Part shown: one piece after another, positions 36,397 to 47,759 of the stretch
How positions within the stretch are numbered: the stretch's first letter is position 1
Layout: each line of letters starts with the position of its first letter
Source: Ifrita kowaldi
Taxonomy: Eukaryota > Chordata > Aves > Passeriformes > Cinclosomatidae
Direction: 5' to 3'
Assembly: GCA_013398055.1 (NCBI GenBank)
Contig: VZRS01001723.1
Coordinates: forward strand, 558,001 to 622,000
DNA length: 64,000 nucleotides
Program-made: the position numbers and the translations under genes
The notes under the pieces: model-generated
Seen by the model: the letters and a program-made list of their open reading frames with translations, nothing else
Told to the model about the DNA's origin: nothing
Databases searched by the model: none

Positions 36397-39300
36397 GAAA
36401 AGGATCCTAAAGAAGAAAAGTTTAGGGTAAATATCCAGACATCTAACTGCATGCGTTTCCATCACTTGGTAATGTCACCAGGCTAGAGGGCAACAGAAGT
36501 TGCAATTCAAGCTATGGACTCTGTTTCACCAGTATTCCCTGTCCCCACAATTTAAACTTCTCAACACCAAAGAGACAGGAAGTGGACATTTAGACCACTC
36601 ACTCACCAGTCCCGGGTCACTCCATTTAGCACAATCTCCAATGCTTCATCCAACTTCAAAAGTCTCAAATATAGATGAAACGTGAACAGACTAAAATAGA
36701 ACAGAATTTGGAATTGGCTTTGTCTATGTGATGCAGCATGGGAGTGTATAAACACATGTGCCAGCAGTTTTCCAAAACACACCCACTTTGATCCATTAAA
36801 AAATTGATCCAGTGTGCTCAAGAGAGTGTCTTTAGTCAGCCCAAATAACCCATTTGTTTTATCATCCCTCTTGAACAATTCCCTGGATGTAATTCATGGA
36901 ACTGTAGACCAGCTGTTAAATCACAACGCTGCTCCCCAGACTGAGCCCGTAACAGCAAGAGTCAAGTCATCCACCTATACACAGCCAAGCTGGGCATTCC
37001 CTATTACCTAAATGGAAACCTGTAGGCACACTGGATTTGGTAGTAAACTGCACAGTATTTTATTAAGATATATATCCCTAGAGATGGACAGAAAACACAA
37101 AAGGGACTTTCTCGTCACTGCTGGTGAAGATGCAGTAAAACATTACGGTAAAGCAAGATGCATTTGCATCAACAAGATAACACTTAGAAAATTCAACTGC
37201 ATTGGCAATTGGAAACTGACATTTCATACAACTGGGCATGCAATTAGGGAATGTGATCAACCAATGGAAGCACCCAAAGGGTTAAGTCATTGCGCCTTAT
37301 GCTCTTCATTAAGAAGAAGAGTCAGAAGACATCATTTCTAATACACTAACAAAATATACTGACTTACACTTTCTTACAAGGTATTTCGTATCATCCATCA
37401 TATATCCCTGCTTCGCCATAGGTAAGTGAGACTTGCAGCTCAGCCTTTTTTATATGACTGACATTCTACTTAGGAGTAACCCAGCCTCACATGTAAAAAC
37501 CTGACATTTGAGGCGCAGAGTGAGATCTTAAATATGTCCCCGGTATACCTCTAACTCCTGTGTCCTTGGCTGGCTTGGAGAGTAAGTACTGGTACTCTGT
37601 CCTCTGAGATTTCCCTTTCAAGAGCCTCCATTTCATCCCAGAGCGGGCCAGGAAAAGCACTCCCCACAGCCCTTTCCTATACTAAATGCCTTCTCAATTT
37701 CTTATGAAGTCAGTGGGAGCTCAGTATGTCCCACAAACTCCTGTGGAGGTTGTAGATCCAATCCCAAAGGCCCAGCCTTGTTAACAATGTGCAGCTGAAC
37801 ACAAGGCATGTCAGCCATCCCCTTGAAGTCTATTTTATTTAATTAACACTGTCAACTGTCTAAAAGGCTGTTAGCTTAGAAAGAACTTCAGGAAAATGAG
37901 GTGAAAAAGAGAAGCAGTACTAGGAGAGGAGGCTTACAAATGGTCATGATGAATGAGAAAGCGGAAGAGATATCGCATCTAAGTAGCTGCTCCTGAGTCT
38001 TTACACACCATTACATATGCAGTTACCCACAAATAAAGCACATTCTATGCTCCTCTCCATATCATATTTCACTCTAGCATATGAATAATCCGATATGCCT
38101 GTAAGCAGAGTCCAGATTCAAGAATATTAAGAAATTGCACAGATACAGTAATAATGAAACAAAATTCCTAAGCCAGAGAAAAACCAGCTGTGTGTAATTC
38201 ATTATGTCACAAGACTGTCATGTTGCTCAACAGAAAAGCCTGCCTCTTGCCTGGCTTTGATCAAAGCCTTTTGCTGCCAGGAATCACACTAAACCTATAG
38301 CAAAATATAAATTATGCTTTAGGGCATCGTATATTTGTCTTGCTAACACAACCTGACTTTAGGCACTTCTGAGAATAAAGGAATGTGCAGATGTACATCC
38401 ACTGGTAGTGACTTGACAAAGCTACAGTTCTGCTGGAGCAGAACATCTCTCAAGCACAAGTTCTGGCAGCATCACCAGCAGACATGTCTATGGGCCACAT
38501 CCTCACACTGGTTCCAATTAGTGTAATCCCTTTACTGCAGGGCAGCTCTGCATAAGAGCCCCAGAGGAGCATGTGGTTTAATAGTGCCTGTGTGCTAAGT
38601 GAGGGCAAGAACCAGTGGAGAGGAAAAGGAATGGGGCTGGAGCAGCCAGTTTATCACACTTGAACCAAGGGCTTGCTCCTCTTTTATACTGCCCTTCACA
38701 GCTGCCGTGCCTTGGAGGCATTTTCTCTGCTCAGGGAGAGCTGTGCACAGGAACACGGCACCTCCCCCATGGTGGCTGGCTGTGATCCCATCACTGCTGT
38801 GTGGAGCATTAAGGTCAATACGCCTGTAACCATAAATACTGAAATACATTTTGCTAATGATCAACCATCGTCACTGGGCAAAGACAAATCTGTTCACCGC
38901 ACACTCTGAGAGCGCCATAGCATTGCTTTTAGAGGAAAATACACTGAAGAACCCGGACTTCTTGTCCCTGGAAATAAGCCATGTCTTCATGGCCTAGTCA
39001 CCTCTATAAATACAATGAAGTATGGTAAATACATCTGGGATTACATTAGACACTGAGCAATTTGGGAAGATTGGTCGACTGTGGAATTCCAAAATGGTCT
39101 CACTAAAGCAGCTTAAGTGGTACTAGCTAAGTGGGTTTGGAGCCCACATTTCAATGCACAATACCATTCTGTATGAGAACTCACTTTGCAGAACTGTCCA
39201 GGCTCAATGTTCACTATTAGACTGCTTGATGATTTACTGTGTCATAAATTGGAACTTCTCCTAGTGCCCTTTGTGTTGATGATGTCATTTGAAGATCACT

Positions 39301-39595
39301 TCTCTTTATGGTTGGTAGATGCAGTAAAAAGATTTACAGTGTTCATATGTCTCCACCAATGGCTCTCATGCACAACCTTTAAGATCCAAACACTGTTAGA
39401 GGGTGGGATTCACCTCACCTAACCAACATCCCAAAGCCAGGCCAGCTTTGCTGTAGGGGTTGTTCTTCTATAGAAAACAAAAAAAGAAGAGGCATGCCCA
39501 GATCATGAGTCTTTCCATATAGCTCAACCATCTACTTGATAAATCCAAGCCAGGATGAAGTCACATACTTATCTGACAAAGCTGTAGATGTTCAA

Positions 39596-39630
39596 CAGGA
39601 CAGGACAGGACAGGACAGGACAGGACAGGA
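39596..39630. repeat. Pentanucleotide microsatellite (CAGGA)7
   Basis: Seven perfect consecutive copies of CAGGA (equivalently GGACA) followed by the partial unit CAGA. Perfect repeat structure suggests ongoing length polymorphism. No link to a gene is visible. Confidence 0.95.
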
Positions 39631-40319
39631 CAGACTAGAGAGACCTCTGTCCTGGAAGCACCATAATTTAGAAGGGGAGGGGGTGTGTTAAGATGATACA
39701 TGTCCACCTTATGTATATGTTTATAACTGGTTTAATCCAACTTGCATGATATATTAGTGAGATTTTCCCTGCAAGCTTCACTTACCCTGGAAACACAGTG
39801 AAACAAGAACAACTGAAAAGACCTGAACTCAAGGCATTTATGAAGCTAAATCACATCACAATTCTCAGGTTTCTGCAGATGCAAGCCCCGTAACAAGCAG
39901 AGAGAAGTAGTGGAGGTGGATTTATCCCAGTATTCTCCAGGTCCACAGGTACACCACTCCTGCCTAGCTGAGGTTTGAGGTAAAAGTGCCCCATTTTAGT
40001 GGGGTAAAAGTTTACCCATTTTCACCAGGAACAGAAAGTTCATCACAGGCATGATGAAAATCAAGCCGCTGTCTCCCATAACAGCCACTGAGCTCAGCTT
40101 CAGGTGCAGGGAATATTGACACCTCCCATCTCATGGGAGGAATATGCAATTTGGGCAACACAGCAAGCGGAGATATTCACATTTCTGGGTGCTGGGGTAC
40201 CCCCTCTTCCCAAGTATCTTGTGAGACACCAGCAGGAACACCCATCAGCATCTCATCCCAAATCCAACCTCTGCATCCACAGTGAAAATTAAACTGATTG
40301 CACAACCATCCCACCTCTT

Positions 40320-40910
40320 TCAGATTCTGTAGCAAAATTATTAAAACATGCAGCTACTCTATGTCATTTTTATTGTATATAAAAAGAACCCATTACATTT
40401 ATTTGTTACTTTTTGTTGCTGTCACAAATGCCTAAATAATCCTTCAGTGTTTAGAAACAAGCCACTACGGACCAATGAGACACATTTATTGTCATTACAT
40501 GATTCTTCTAATTAATTATTGTCAGGAAATTTCAAAGTAAAAATCTCCAGCTAAATGGTCCCCCCGCCCTTGCTTCCCTCCAGCCAGTAGACACGTTCCT
40601 GAGCCTTGTTTAAAAAGCTCGTTTTCTTTTTGCCTAGTTGAAATAAAGTGGAATTGTAATTGAGAGTGGGCAAAAAGGAGAGAACATTGTCATTAGACCA
40701 CATTGTTTAAATCAACCCGTAACAAGCATTTCATTTCGTTTGGGTCATTAACTATATTTGAGCGAAAAATGTAGTTTGCCTGGCAAATTGGTTGGTGGCC
40801 AAATGCCTCTAACAGGCGACTTGCCTGGGTGAAACCCAGATACCGCAACACAGGCACACAAATTTTACAGGTGGGAAACTTAACCATAAAGGAAGCACGT
40901 TTCAAACAAG
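40320..40910. promoter_or_regulatory. Candidate conserved non-coding element
   Basis: Nearly 600 bases of non-repetitive, mostly AT-rich DNA with many developmental-type cores: TTCTAATTAATTATTGTCAG near 40506-40525, GTAATTGAGAG near 40656, ACATTGTTTAAATC near 40700. The distal third keeps CpGs in AT-rich context (CAACCCG, ATTTCGTTTG, GAGCGAAAA, CAGGCGACTTG, TACCGCAAC at 40715-40850). A 70-codon minus frame over the end shows no domain. This is a strong-looking enhancer-type block, inferred only from texture. Confidence 0.38.
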
Positions 40911-40919
40911 CATCAAAAA

Positions 40920-42440
40920 AAGTGGATGCTTATCAAAGATACACACAAAATTTGATATTTACTGATCTATGAGGTTGTACAGCCTGAGGCAGTATTCTCA
41001 TAATTTATTCTATTCTCCCCCGTAACACAGATCACTGAATGGCATAGAGTAATTCAGATGAGATAGCCTGTAATTAGAGATTAAAGCTAACAACTGCTGG
41101 ACGCACAGCCACTTGTGACATAGGATACCCAGGTGATTTTACTATAACAGTTTACCATATAGCTGGATAAGCCTCAAACAAATCCATTTGAACAGTCGAC
41201 CTCCCTTTTCCAAGCCACACCAGGACCTGGGAATAGTTCACTTACTTTCTCTCTTGCTTCAGTCATTTGCAGATTTTCAGTGCTACCACCTTCTCCCACT
41301 CTGATTCCCATTACCTCACAGTAGGCAAGTCCATCTTCCCCATCTCTCCACACAGCAACGCCCACCTGCCCTGCAAGGCTCCCTGCAGCTCTCCTTCAGC
41401 TCCTTATCTTGCCCACAGCCTACCAGGGAACTGCTCTGCCAGACGCTCAGCAGCAGCCTGATTCACCCCACCTCTTTGGTGGTCCACAGCCGACTGTCCC
41501 TGACAGAATGCCTGTTCCAAAAACCCACACCAGGAGCCTTGCAGCACCATAACTTCAGTCTGAGTATCAGCCGCTCCCCCACAGCCAAGTTCTCCCTGAA
41601 TGAGCTGAAACTCTTCTATCAGGACGCTATCCATGGGCATTTTCTACCAAGCCTCTGCTACAGCTTTTAAATTATAACATTGATTACACACAAGACCTGG
41701 AGTTCCTCCTTTGTATTCCTTTTGCTGACATACCTGAAACATTTGACTGATTGACCCATAAATTCTCTTCTTGTGACAATTATCCCTCAACCTCTCCCAG
41801 TTCTTGCTCATGCCAGTTGTGTGATGCACCACCATCCTCTGCCAATCCTATTTTCAGTCCTTCCTCAGCAGCAGCAAATCTCTCCTCATTGTCTGTTTCC
41901 TGCACATGTGGTTCCAGTGGGACAACACATAACATGGGGACAGTGCCTAACATTGTATTTGGTCCCTGCTACTCCTGATCTCATCTCTTGCAGCATATCA
42001 TATTAACTGCAGAGATGCTTATTTGAAACAACCCCAAGCTATTCTCGCCTATCCTCCTGTTTATGGAAAAGCACTGATTAACCAGAAGTATTTTTATTTA
42101 AACCTAAACGCAATTTTTATTATATAAGAAAAAAAGGTCAGGTAGATACTCCATTTATCACTATTACAAAGGGCTGTAACACAGTGATAAAAAGAAAGAG
42201 AAATTAATTACAAGTCAGAGGCTGCAATAACTGTCTCTGTAATTGTGACGAAAAATTTAAATTAACATTTCTGTCACCAAGAGAAGTTTGATTAATTTTA
42301 CAATAGTGGAGATGCTATCACCTTAATATTGGTAGGTAAGGAAATTTTACTATTTGCAATTTAGATGTAGATCATTTCTTCAAGACTCAAAAAGTGCCTG
42401 CGAGGCACCTTCACACTTTATTAACAGCTCAATCAGTGCC
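40920..42440. other. Non-coding, no recognised gene
   Basis: Unique-looking DNA; pyrimidine-rich at 41240-41620 and 41760-41990, which yields overlapping Ser/Pro-rich frames. An AT-rich block at 42090-42360 (AAATTAATTAC near 42201, AAATTTAAATTAAC near 42254) has enhancer-like texture without other support. Confidence 0.4.
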
Positions 42441-42499
42441 ATGCTAGAAATAATTAGCCAAGAAACCATGTAGTAAATACATCTAGACTAGCAAACCTG

Positions 42500-43000
42500 C
42501 AGAATAAGACGTACATGATAAAATCCAGACCCCTACAAGAGAAACAGCCTCTATCCAGCTCTCCAAAGCGACCGCCGCTACCCAGCTGCCTGCTATGGCT
42601 CTCTGCCTTCAGGGAAACAACACAAATACTGGGTTTTCTGACAGATTTGTTTTGTTTTCTGGTTTTAAGCCTCTGCTTGGCTGCAAAGGCAGAGGGCAGA
42701 GGGGATGCATCCAAGCAGTGGTCACTGACATCACACCCTGCCGTGGCAGCAGCCCCCATGCCCTGGGTGCCATAGGAGGTTCTGGCTTCCCGAGAGGCTG
42801 ATGGGTGCAAGAGGAGGGAGGGAGAAGGGCTGCTGAGGAAAGCTGCTGCTGATAGAGGGCGAGTGAAACACAGCAGGAAAGAAACTGAGGCAAGCAGGGA
42901 TTCCCATGGTGTAGGACCGAAGGCTCGCGCGCGCTGCAGCAGCCACACGTCAGCACAGCGTGCAGCAGCCAGGTAGGCCTCCTGTTCCCAGCCCATGGAC
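42500..43000. promoter_or_regulatory. GC-richer patch with alternating CG run
   Basis: Locally GC-rich with a CGCGCGCGC run at 42926-42934 and further CpGs at 42568-42577, 42918 and 42948-42960. The alternating run is Z-DNA-prone. The longest open frame in the window (226 codons, minus, 42454-43134) crosses it, but it has no recognisable domain and other long frames cover the same DNA. A weak CpG island or non-coding exon is possible; the frame alone does not support a protein gene. Confidence 0.25.
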
Positions 43001-43009
43001 ACAGGCATT

Positions 43010-45530
43010 AGCTTGTTCAGATCTGTTTTGCTTTCCCCAGCTTTCAGGCCTCGCAAGACCCTGACCAGAGTCGGGGTTTCAGACAGGACTTGGACTGGTG
43101 TCCTGGAACACCAGCAGGCTTTGATATTAAACACCCCATAGACAGACCCTGGCCAGCCCCTGCTTTCTCTACAACTTGAGGGTCTCCTGCCCCTTCAGAC
43201 AGTACAGAGCTCCATGTAGGACAGCACAGGACCCAGGCAGCCTCTCCACACTAGCTGGGAGCAGAGGCACCCTTTGATCTCAGCCTTGCAGCTTCAGGCA
43301 TTGCACAGAGCAGCATCAGAGCAGGGAAGGGCAGCACTGCCTCGGGATCCCCTCTGGGACCACTCATGTCAACAAGCCCAAACATCCCTGTCTGCACTGT
43401 GCCTATAAGGGGAAAATTCATGTATTTCTATCCCCTGAAGACCTTGCCCACCTCCAGCACACACAGGAGCAGAGGAGGTGACACAGAGGGAGTGCGGGAG
43501 CCCTGCAGTCAGATTCTGTGAGTGACACCAGTCCCCAGCCTTTGCTACTAGATCAACCCATGCCAGAGCCCAAGGACATAATGCAAGAAAGTAAGGATTG
43601 GACCAAAACCTTGGGAAGCTTTCCCAGTCCTTCTCTGCGCTATTTAGCAAGGGCCATTAATTTCTTCCTTTCACAAACACTGTGAATGGCAAAAATCTGA
43701 GAAATAAAATGAGCCTAATGAAAATGTATTGGTTCTAAGGCAATCAATGCCATTTGGCTTACAGAGAAAGGGAAACACAGCTCCCATCTGTACTCTGCTC
43801 CCTGTAGTCAACAAGGTTGACTGTTTCCAGCATGGATCAATGAACCATTCATTAGGGGAAGTAAACCCAGACGAACAGCATTCATCTCTCTCCTTCAAGA
43901 TCAAACTGACCCACATGGGAAGTTTCAAGAATGCTCTTGAAACTGCAAGTCTAGGGAAAGTTGGAGCACTTGAAGTTTCTCTGCACATAACAGTGTCTAC
44001 TAAACCACAGTACTTGCTGCACCCAGAGACTGAGCAGAAGGAAGCTGAGACTGTGCTCATGGAAGTTGGATCACCTCCTCCGCAGCACAGAGGCAACACT
44101 GCACTGTGCATGCAGGGGCTCCTGAAAGTATTGGGGTGAGTAGGGGAGAAGGAGCTTTCTAATGCTGTCAGCCTGTAAGCAGTATTAAACAGCTGATACA
44201 AATTTTTCACTGAACTTTTTAAGATAGAGTGAAGTTAAAGAGTGGGGGGGAAAAGGAGGAAAAAAAATGGGAGGAAGGAAGGCAGGAAGGCAGGCAACAG
44301 TGGGGTAATACAACCAAAGCAGTGAATTTGTCCTTCAAAGAACTTTAAAAAATAGGACTTTGCCCTAAAAAGATAAAGATCCTTACAAGGAATGCTATGA
44401 AAAAATGTTTACTCCAGCAGTGAAAGCATCCCCAAAAACAGGCAGGAGCTGGCACTGCCATAGTCTGCTACAGACAGCTCTGGGGCTCCAAAGCATTTGT
44501 GCTGGAGAGACAGAGAGAGGCAACTGTTCTGTCAAGTGCCAGGCCCTTTCCTGAGACACATCACCACAGCCTCTGACAAACGGTACCTCCAGGATGGCTG
44601 TCAGAGGCTGTCACTGGGAGTGTACAAGCAGCCAGTGTAATTCACCATGACAGTAACAGACATGGGGCAGCACAAGGTCCCCAAACCACACTCATTTGAG
44701 TAACTAGAAAGCCAAGGAAAGCACAGGCTGGCCGAGGAGGTGAACTGCAGCAGGCACATAACAAATGTTTATAGCACATGGCTAAGGTAAGGCCGCGTTC
44801 CTTCCTCCTCTTGAACTGACACAAAATTTAATGGGAGATCTCTATAAGGATAGGCTATGGAAAGAGGCACTAAAGGCTGTTTCCATTGACATTTGGAAGT
44901 AGGCAACAATAAAAAGAGGAAATTATAAAATACAGATACCAGACTGGCTGCAAAACTTAAAGGTGAAATTTCTGCATGTTCTGAACATTGTTGCAAGCCA
45001 AGGAGAAACAGCTGCCCTCTGAAAAACAGCTGGAAAAACAAGATATGGAGAGCAGAGTGTAAGAGGATAATTCCACTGTAGCAGTGTATACTGCAGTCTG
45101 AGCTGCAGAGGTCAATAGAACGGGACCATCCCAAAAAGACCAGCACTGGGAACAGAAACACAGCACAGTTCTACCAACTCCAGCCACCAAAAGCATTTAC
45201 CCAACCATGGGGTCACTATAATCAGGCAACTAAAACCAGTTTTCCTCAAAGTGCTTCAGTAGCTTTATGGTTGAGCTGCATCTTGAGACCAGGCACTGCC
45301 AATATCCTCCAAGGAGGAGCTCCTGGCTGGCCAGTGATAATCCTGTTGCCAAGACAATTTAGTAGGGCCTTTCATTTACACTAAAACCTGCAAACTAAAA
45401 CCTTTAGTGCTTTGGTGACACACAGCAGAAGTGTGTTGAAGGCCCTGGTGGCAATCTCCCCTCCCCAACTCTGCTTGAGTAGATGCCTTTTCCCAGTAGC
45501 TGGGCACTGACAGAAACATGAACTAGCAGT
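43010..45530. other. Non-coding, no recognised gene
   Basis: About 2.5 kb of unique-looking DNA. Sense and antisense frames of 136 and 179 codons coincide at 43671-44210, which indicates a low local stop density rather than a gene. A purine-rich GGAA/GGCA tract occupies 44241-44297. A hydrophobic 130-codon minus frame at 44769-45161 is T-rich by composition. Confidence 0.42.
44241..44297. repeat. Purine-rich low-complexity tract
   Basis: G7, A-rich and GGAAGGAAGGCAGGAAGGCAGG units in succession. A degenerate tetranucleotide repeat, probably slippage-derived. The GGAA repeats could bind ETS factors, but nothing else supports this. Confidence 0.75.
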
Positions 45531-45540
45531 CCTCCAGTAA

Positions 45541-46054
45541 TGCTGCAGTAACTAAGCCCACTTTACACCCCACAAGTTACCCTAAAAGTGGTCTCTCCCT
45601 ACAACACTGTGCTAGAAAGTTCTCCCTCTGTCTAGATTCCGCTGGTCACTGGCCCTCTCCCCCCTCTCATCCCTTTTCCTATTGGCCCCTGTTATGTCAC
45701 TCAACCTTGCCTCTGCCCCCTAGCCCTCAGACTATTGGGTTTGGATGCTCTGCCTGCCTTTGGGAGCTCTTGGGATAAAACTGGTGGAGGTTTGGGGTTC
45801 GGGGTTCTTCTTGCCTCTGTTTCCCTTCGGGTGTGTTGCCATTAAACGCCTCAGAATTACATGCAGAGAACCCCTCTCGCCTCTTCATCTCCGGTTCGTG
45901 CACAGACGGTGTGTGTGAGTGGCTGTTCGCGTATATCTGCGAAGGTGAGATCGTGTGCACGCCTAGGCGCTACTGGAGTGCTGCCTAAGCGTGTCCACAA
46001 GGGACCCTGTGGAATAAACGCGGCATCGCTCCACCAAAGCTCTCATACAATACA
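45541..46054 (+). mobile_element. Solo endogenous-retrovirus LTR
   Basis: Shows LTR architecture in order: reversed CCAAT boxes (ATTGG at 45681 and 45734), a GATAAAAC TATA-like element (45774), ATTAAA (45841) and AATAAA (46013) polyadenylation signals, and a CpG-rich downstream half. With a TG start at 45541 and a CA end at 46053-46054, the flanks are GTAA on both sides (45537-45540 and 46055-46058), a 4-bp target duplication as in gammaretrovirus-like ERVs. A later TG at 45608 is an alternative start without a matching duplication. No internal retroviral genes follow, so this is a solo LTR. The retained CpGs suggest a fairly young insertion. The family was not recognised by name. Confidence 0.6.
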
Positions 46055-46059
46055 GTAAG

Positions 46060-47380
46060 TATTTGACAGATTAAACATTGCCTTGAGCTTTATTTCTTCA
46101 GCAGAGTTATGAAAAAATAACTTTCAATGGAATTAGCATTTTGTGGTAGCTTGCAGAGTGACTGCCTACCCACTGAGGGTCTGCTTTGGAGCACATCTGC
46201 ACTTGGCAAGGGATCCCTCTGACCCATCGGATCTATCTCCTGCGCTCATGGCACTGCAAAACCAGGAGCTGAGATCTAGTGCTCCAGCTGCCCTGCAGGG
46301 ATGACAGTCATGAGAACGGAGCACAATTTGTGTGATACAGAGGCTGGTTTTAATGTTCTGGAATTAAATATTACAGCACGATTGGAGTTTGTCCCAGAGG
46401 TCTGACAGAGTCATCCCCAAGGAGGGAGACTAACAGAGGGCAAGATGTTGTACAGCTACCCACACAGCAATTGAAAGAAGAAAAAAGTAGGAGAAATCAT
46501 AAGATTCTTGTTTTGAGAGCTAGACACATTTAGAACTTAGGAATCACCCAGAAGAGCTACACAATTGTGTGACCTGGTAAGATATGAGGCTTTCCAAGAA
46601 ACTTACTATCTCTGGACAAACAGATGTCACAAAGCACCCAGCTTCTCTATTACACGTTTTCTTCTTCCTCATCTCCAACAAGTAGTTTCTCAGCTCAGGC
46701 AGCAGCCACAGAGAATCAATTGAACCTGCTTATTGAGAAAATACTTTCAAACAACTGATTCCTTATCATAAAGGATGCATTTGGGAACTACTGTGAATTA
46801 GAACCAAAAGCTCTCTAAAACTTCATGTCTTTGAATGGTAAAGCCTTTAAGAGGGAAGAAAGAAAAAAAGAAAAAAAGAAGGAAATCCAGGTCCAATAAC
46901 ATTGCTAGCAGCAGTTTACCTTTGACTACTGAGGGGAAAAAAAAGAAAATCATTAAATGTATCTCTCACAGAATCCATTTACAAGCTAATGTCACTTTGC
47001 TTTGCTTTCAATCAGAGATTAAGGTTAATCTCCAGAACTACTGGTGCACATGCAGACACAGTGAAAAAATGCAAATAATTCCACCAAGGAAGCACACAGA
47101 AGAAAGCTCTTTCTTCACCAGAAATCTATTATACTACATTAAAATGCATCATCTGATTTTCAGTCCCTGTTGGATACTGAGGTACAGCTGGGAACAGGCA
47201 GCAGCTCTGAATACAGCACCATGAAAGCGAGTTACAAATGACTGCACGTGTAGCTGTGTCCGGGGAGGGAGCAGGGGGCAAACATGGGCACATGCTTTAA
47301 GTGCTTGTCAAATACTGACCTAAACACACCTCATTTTCTGCCCATTGTAAGAGCTCTGCAATGAGCCTGAATAAATGCAG
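46060..47380. other. Non-coding, no recognised gene
   Basis: Unique-looking DNA downstream of the LTR. An A-rich (GAAA)-type tract lies at 46851-46885. A 129-codon plus frame at 46835-47224 begins in that Lys-coding tract and has no domain. No retroviral gag, pol or env similarity was seen. Confidence 0.42.
46851..46885. repeat. A-rich GAAA-type low-complexity tract
   Basis: Runs of A7-A8 interrupted by G, flanked by GGGAAGAAAG and GAAGGAAA. Degenerate microsatellite of no evident function. Confidence 0.75.
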
Positions 47381-47390
47381 AAGGGTCCAT

Positions 47391-47732
47391 TTATGAAGAT
47401 ACAACCGTCATGGTGTCCTGCAGCACAAACAAGCAATGACCACTTCCCAAGTCCTCCATGGAGTAGTTTGACTCCCTGGGGATGAACAGGAACCCCCAGC
47501 AAGAGACATAATGATGCACACAAAAATATTGCCTCTCAAGATTGCTGTATGCTAGACACAGCTCCCCTGCACCAAAGGCAGCTATCTGACCCCATACTAG
47601 CAGGAACCAGACAGCCACCATGAAATCCAGGATTGCATCAGTGTGTTTCTCCTGAAAGACTGGTAGCTTTATTCCAGCACTGGGGTCCACAGCACCATCC
47701 TTAACAAAAGCTACCAAAGGTGCAAGGTACTG
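47391..47732 (-). other. Exon-like open frame behind a splice acceptor (unconfirmed)
   Basis: On the minus strand a 14-base T run and CTCCCCAG immediately precede an open frame of 113 codons ending in TAA. It begins Gln-Tyr-Leu-Ala-Pro-Leu-Val-Ala-Phe, with no in-frame ATG near its start, as expected of an internal or terminal exon. A hydrophobic stretch (about residues 40-60: DFMVAVWFLLVWGQIAAFG) could be a membrane segment. The acidic-DF then V/F/W pattern loosely recalls tetraspan vesicle proteins, but no diagnostic residues are present. No consensus donor lies inside and no AATAAA follows within a few hundred bases. It may be a chance frame, a decayed exon or a pseudogene piece. Confidence 0.2.
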
Positions 47733-47759
47733 CTGGGGAGAAAAAAAAAAAAAAGGTAA

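Larger units (their letters stand above)
35430..40310. other. Non-coding, no recognised gene
   Basis: About 4.9 kb without a supportable gene; frames are at most 109 codons. An imperfect palindrome lies at 36372-36396 and a CAGGA satellite at 39596-39630. The segment GAAGTCAGTGGGAGCTCAG near 37707 may be a scrap of an old dispersed repeat. Confidence 0.45.

Noticed and set aside
43671..44210. Paired sense (136) and antisense (179) frames
   Set aside because: Coincident open frames on both strands indicate low stop density, not two genes; neither has a domain.
44769..45161. Hydrophobic 130-codon minus frame resembling a membrane protein
   Set aside because: Hydrophobicity follows from T-rich DNA; no splice context or recognised family, and another frame overlaps it.
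45861..46058. 65-codon frame at the LTR 3' half
   Set aside because: It lies inside the LTR and is explained by high GC there, not by a protein gene.
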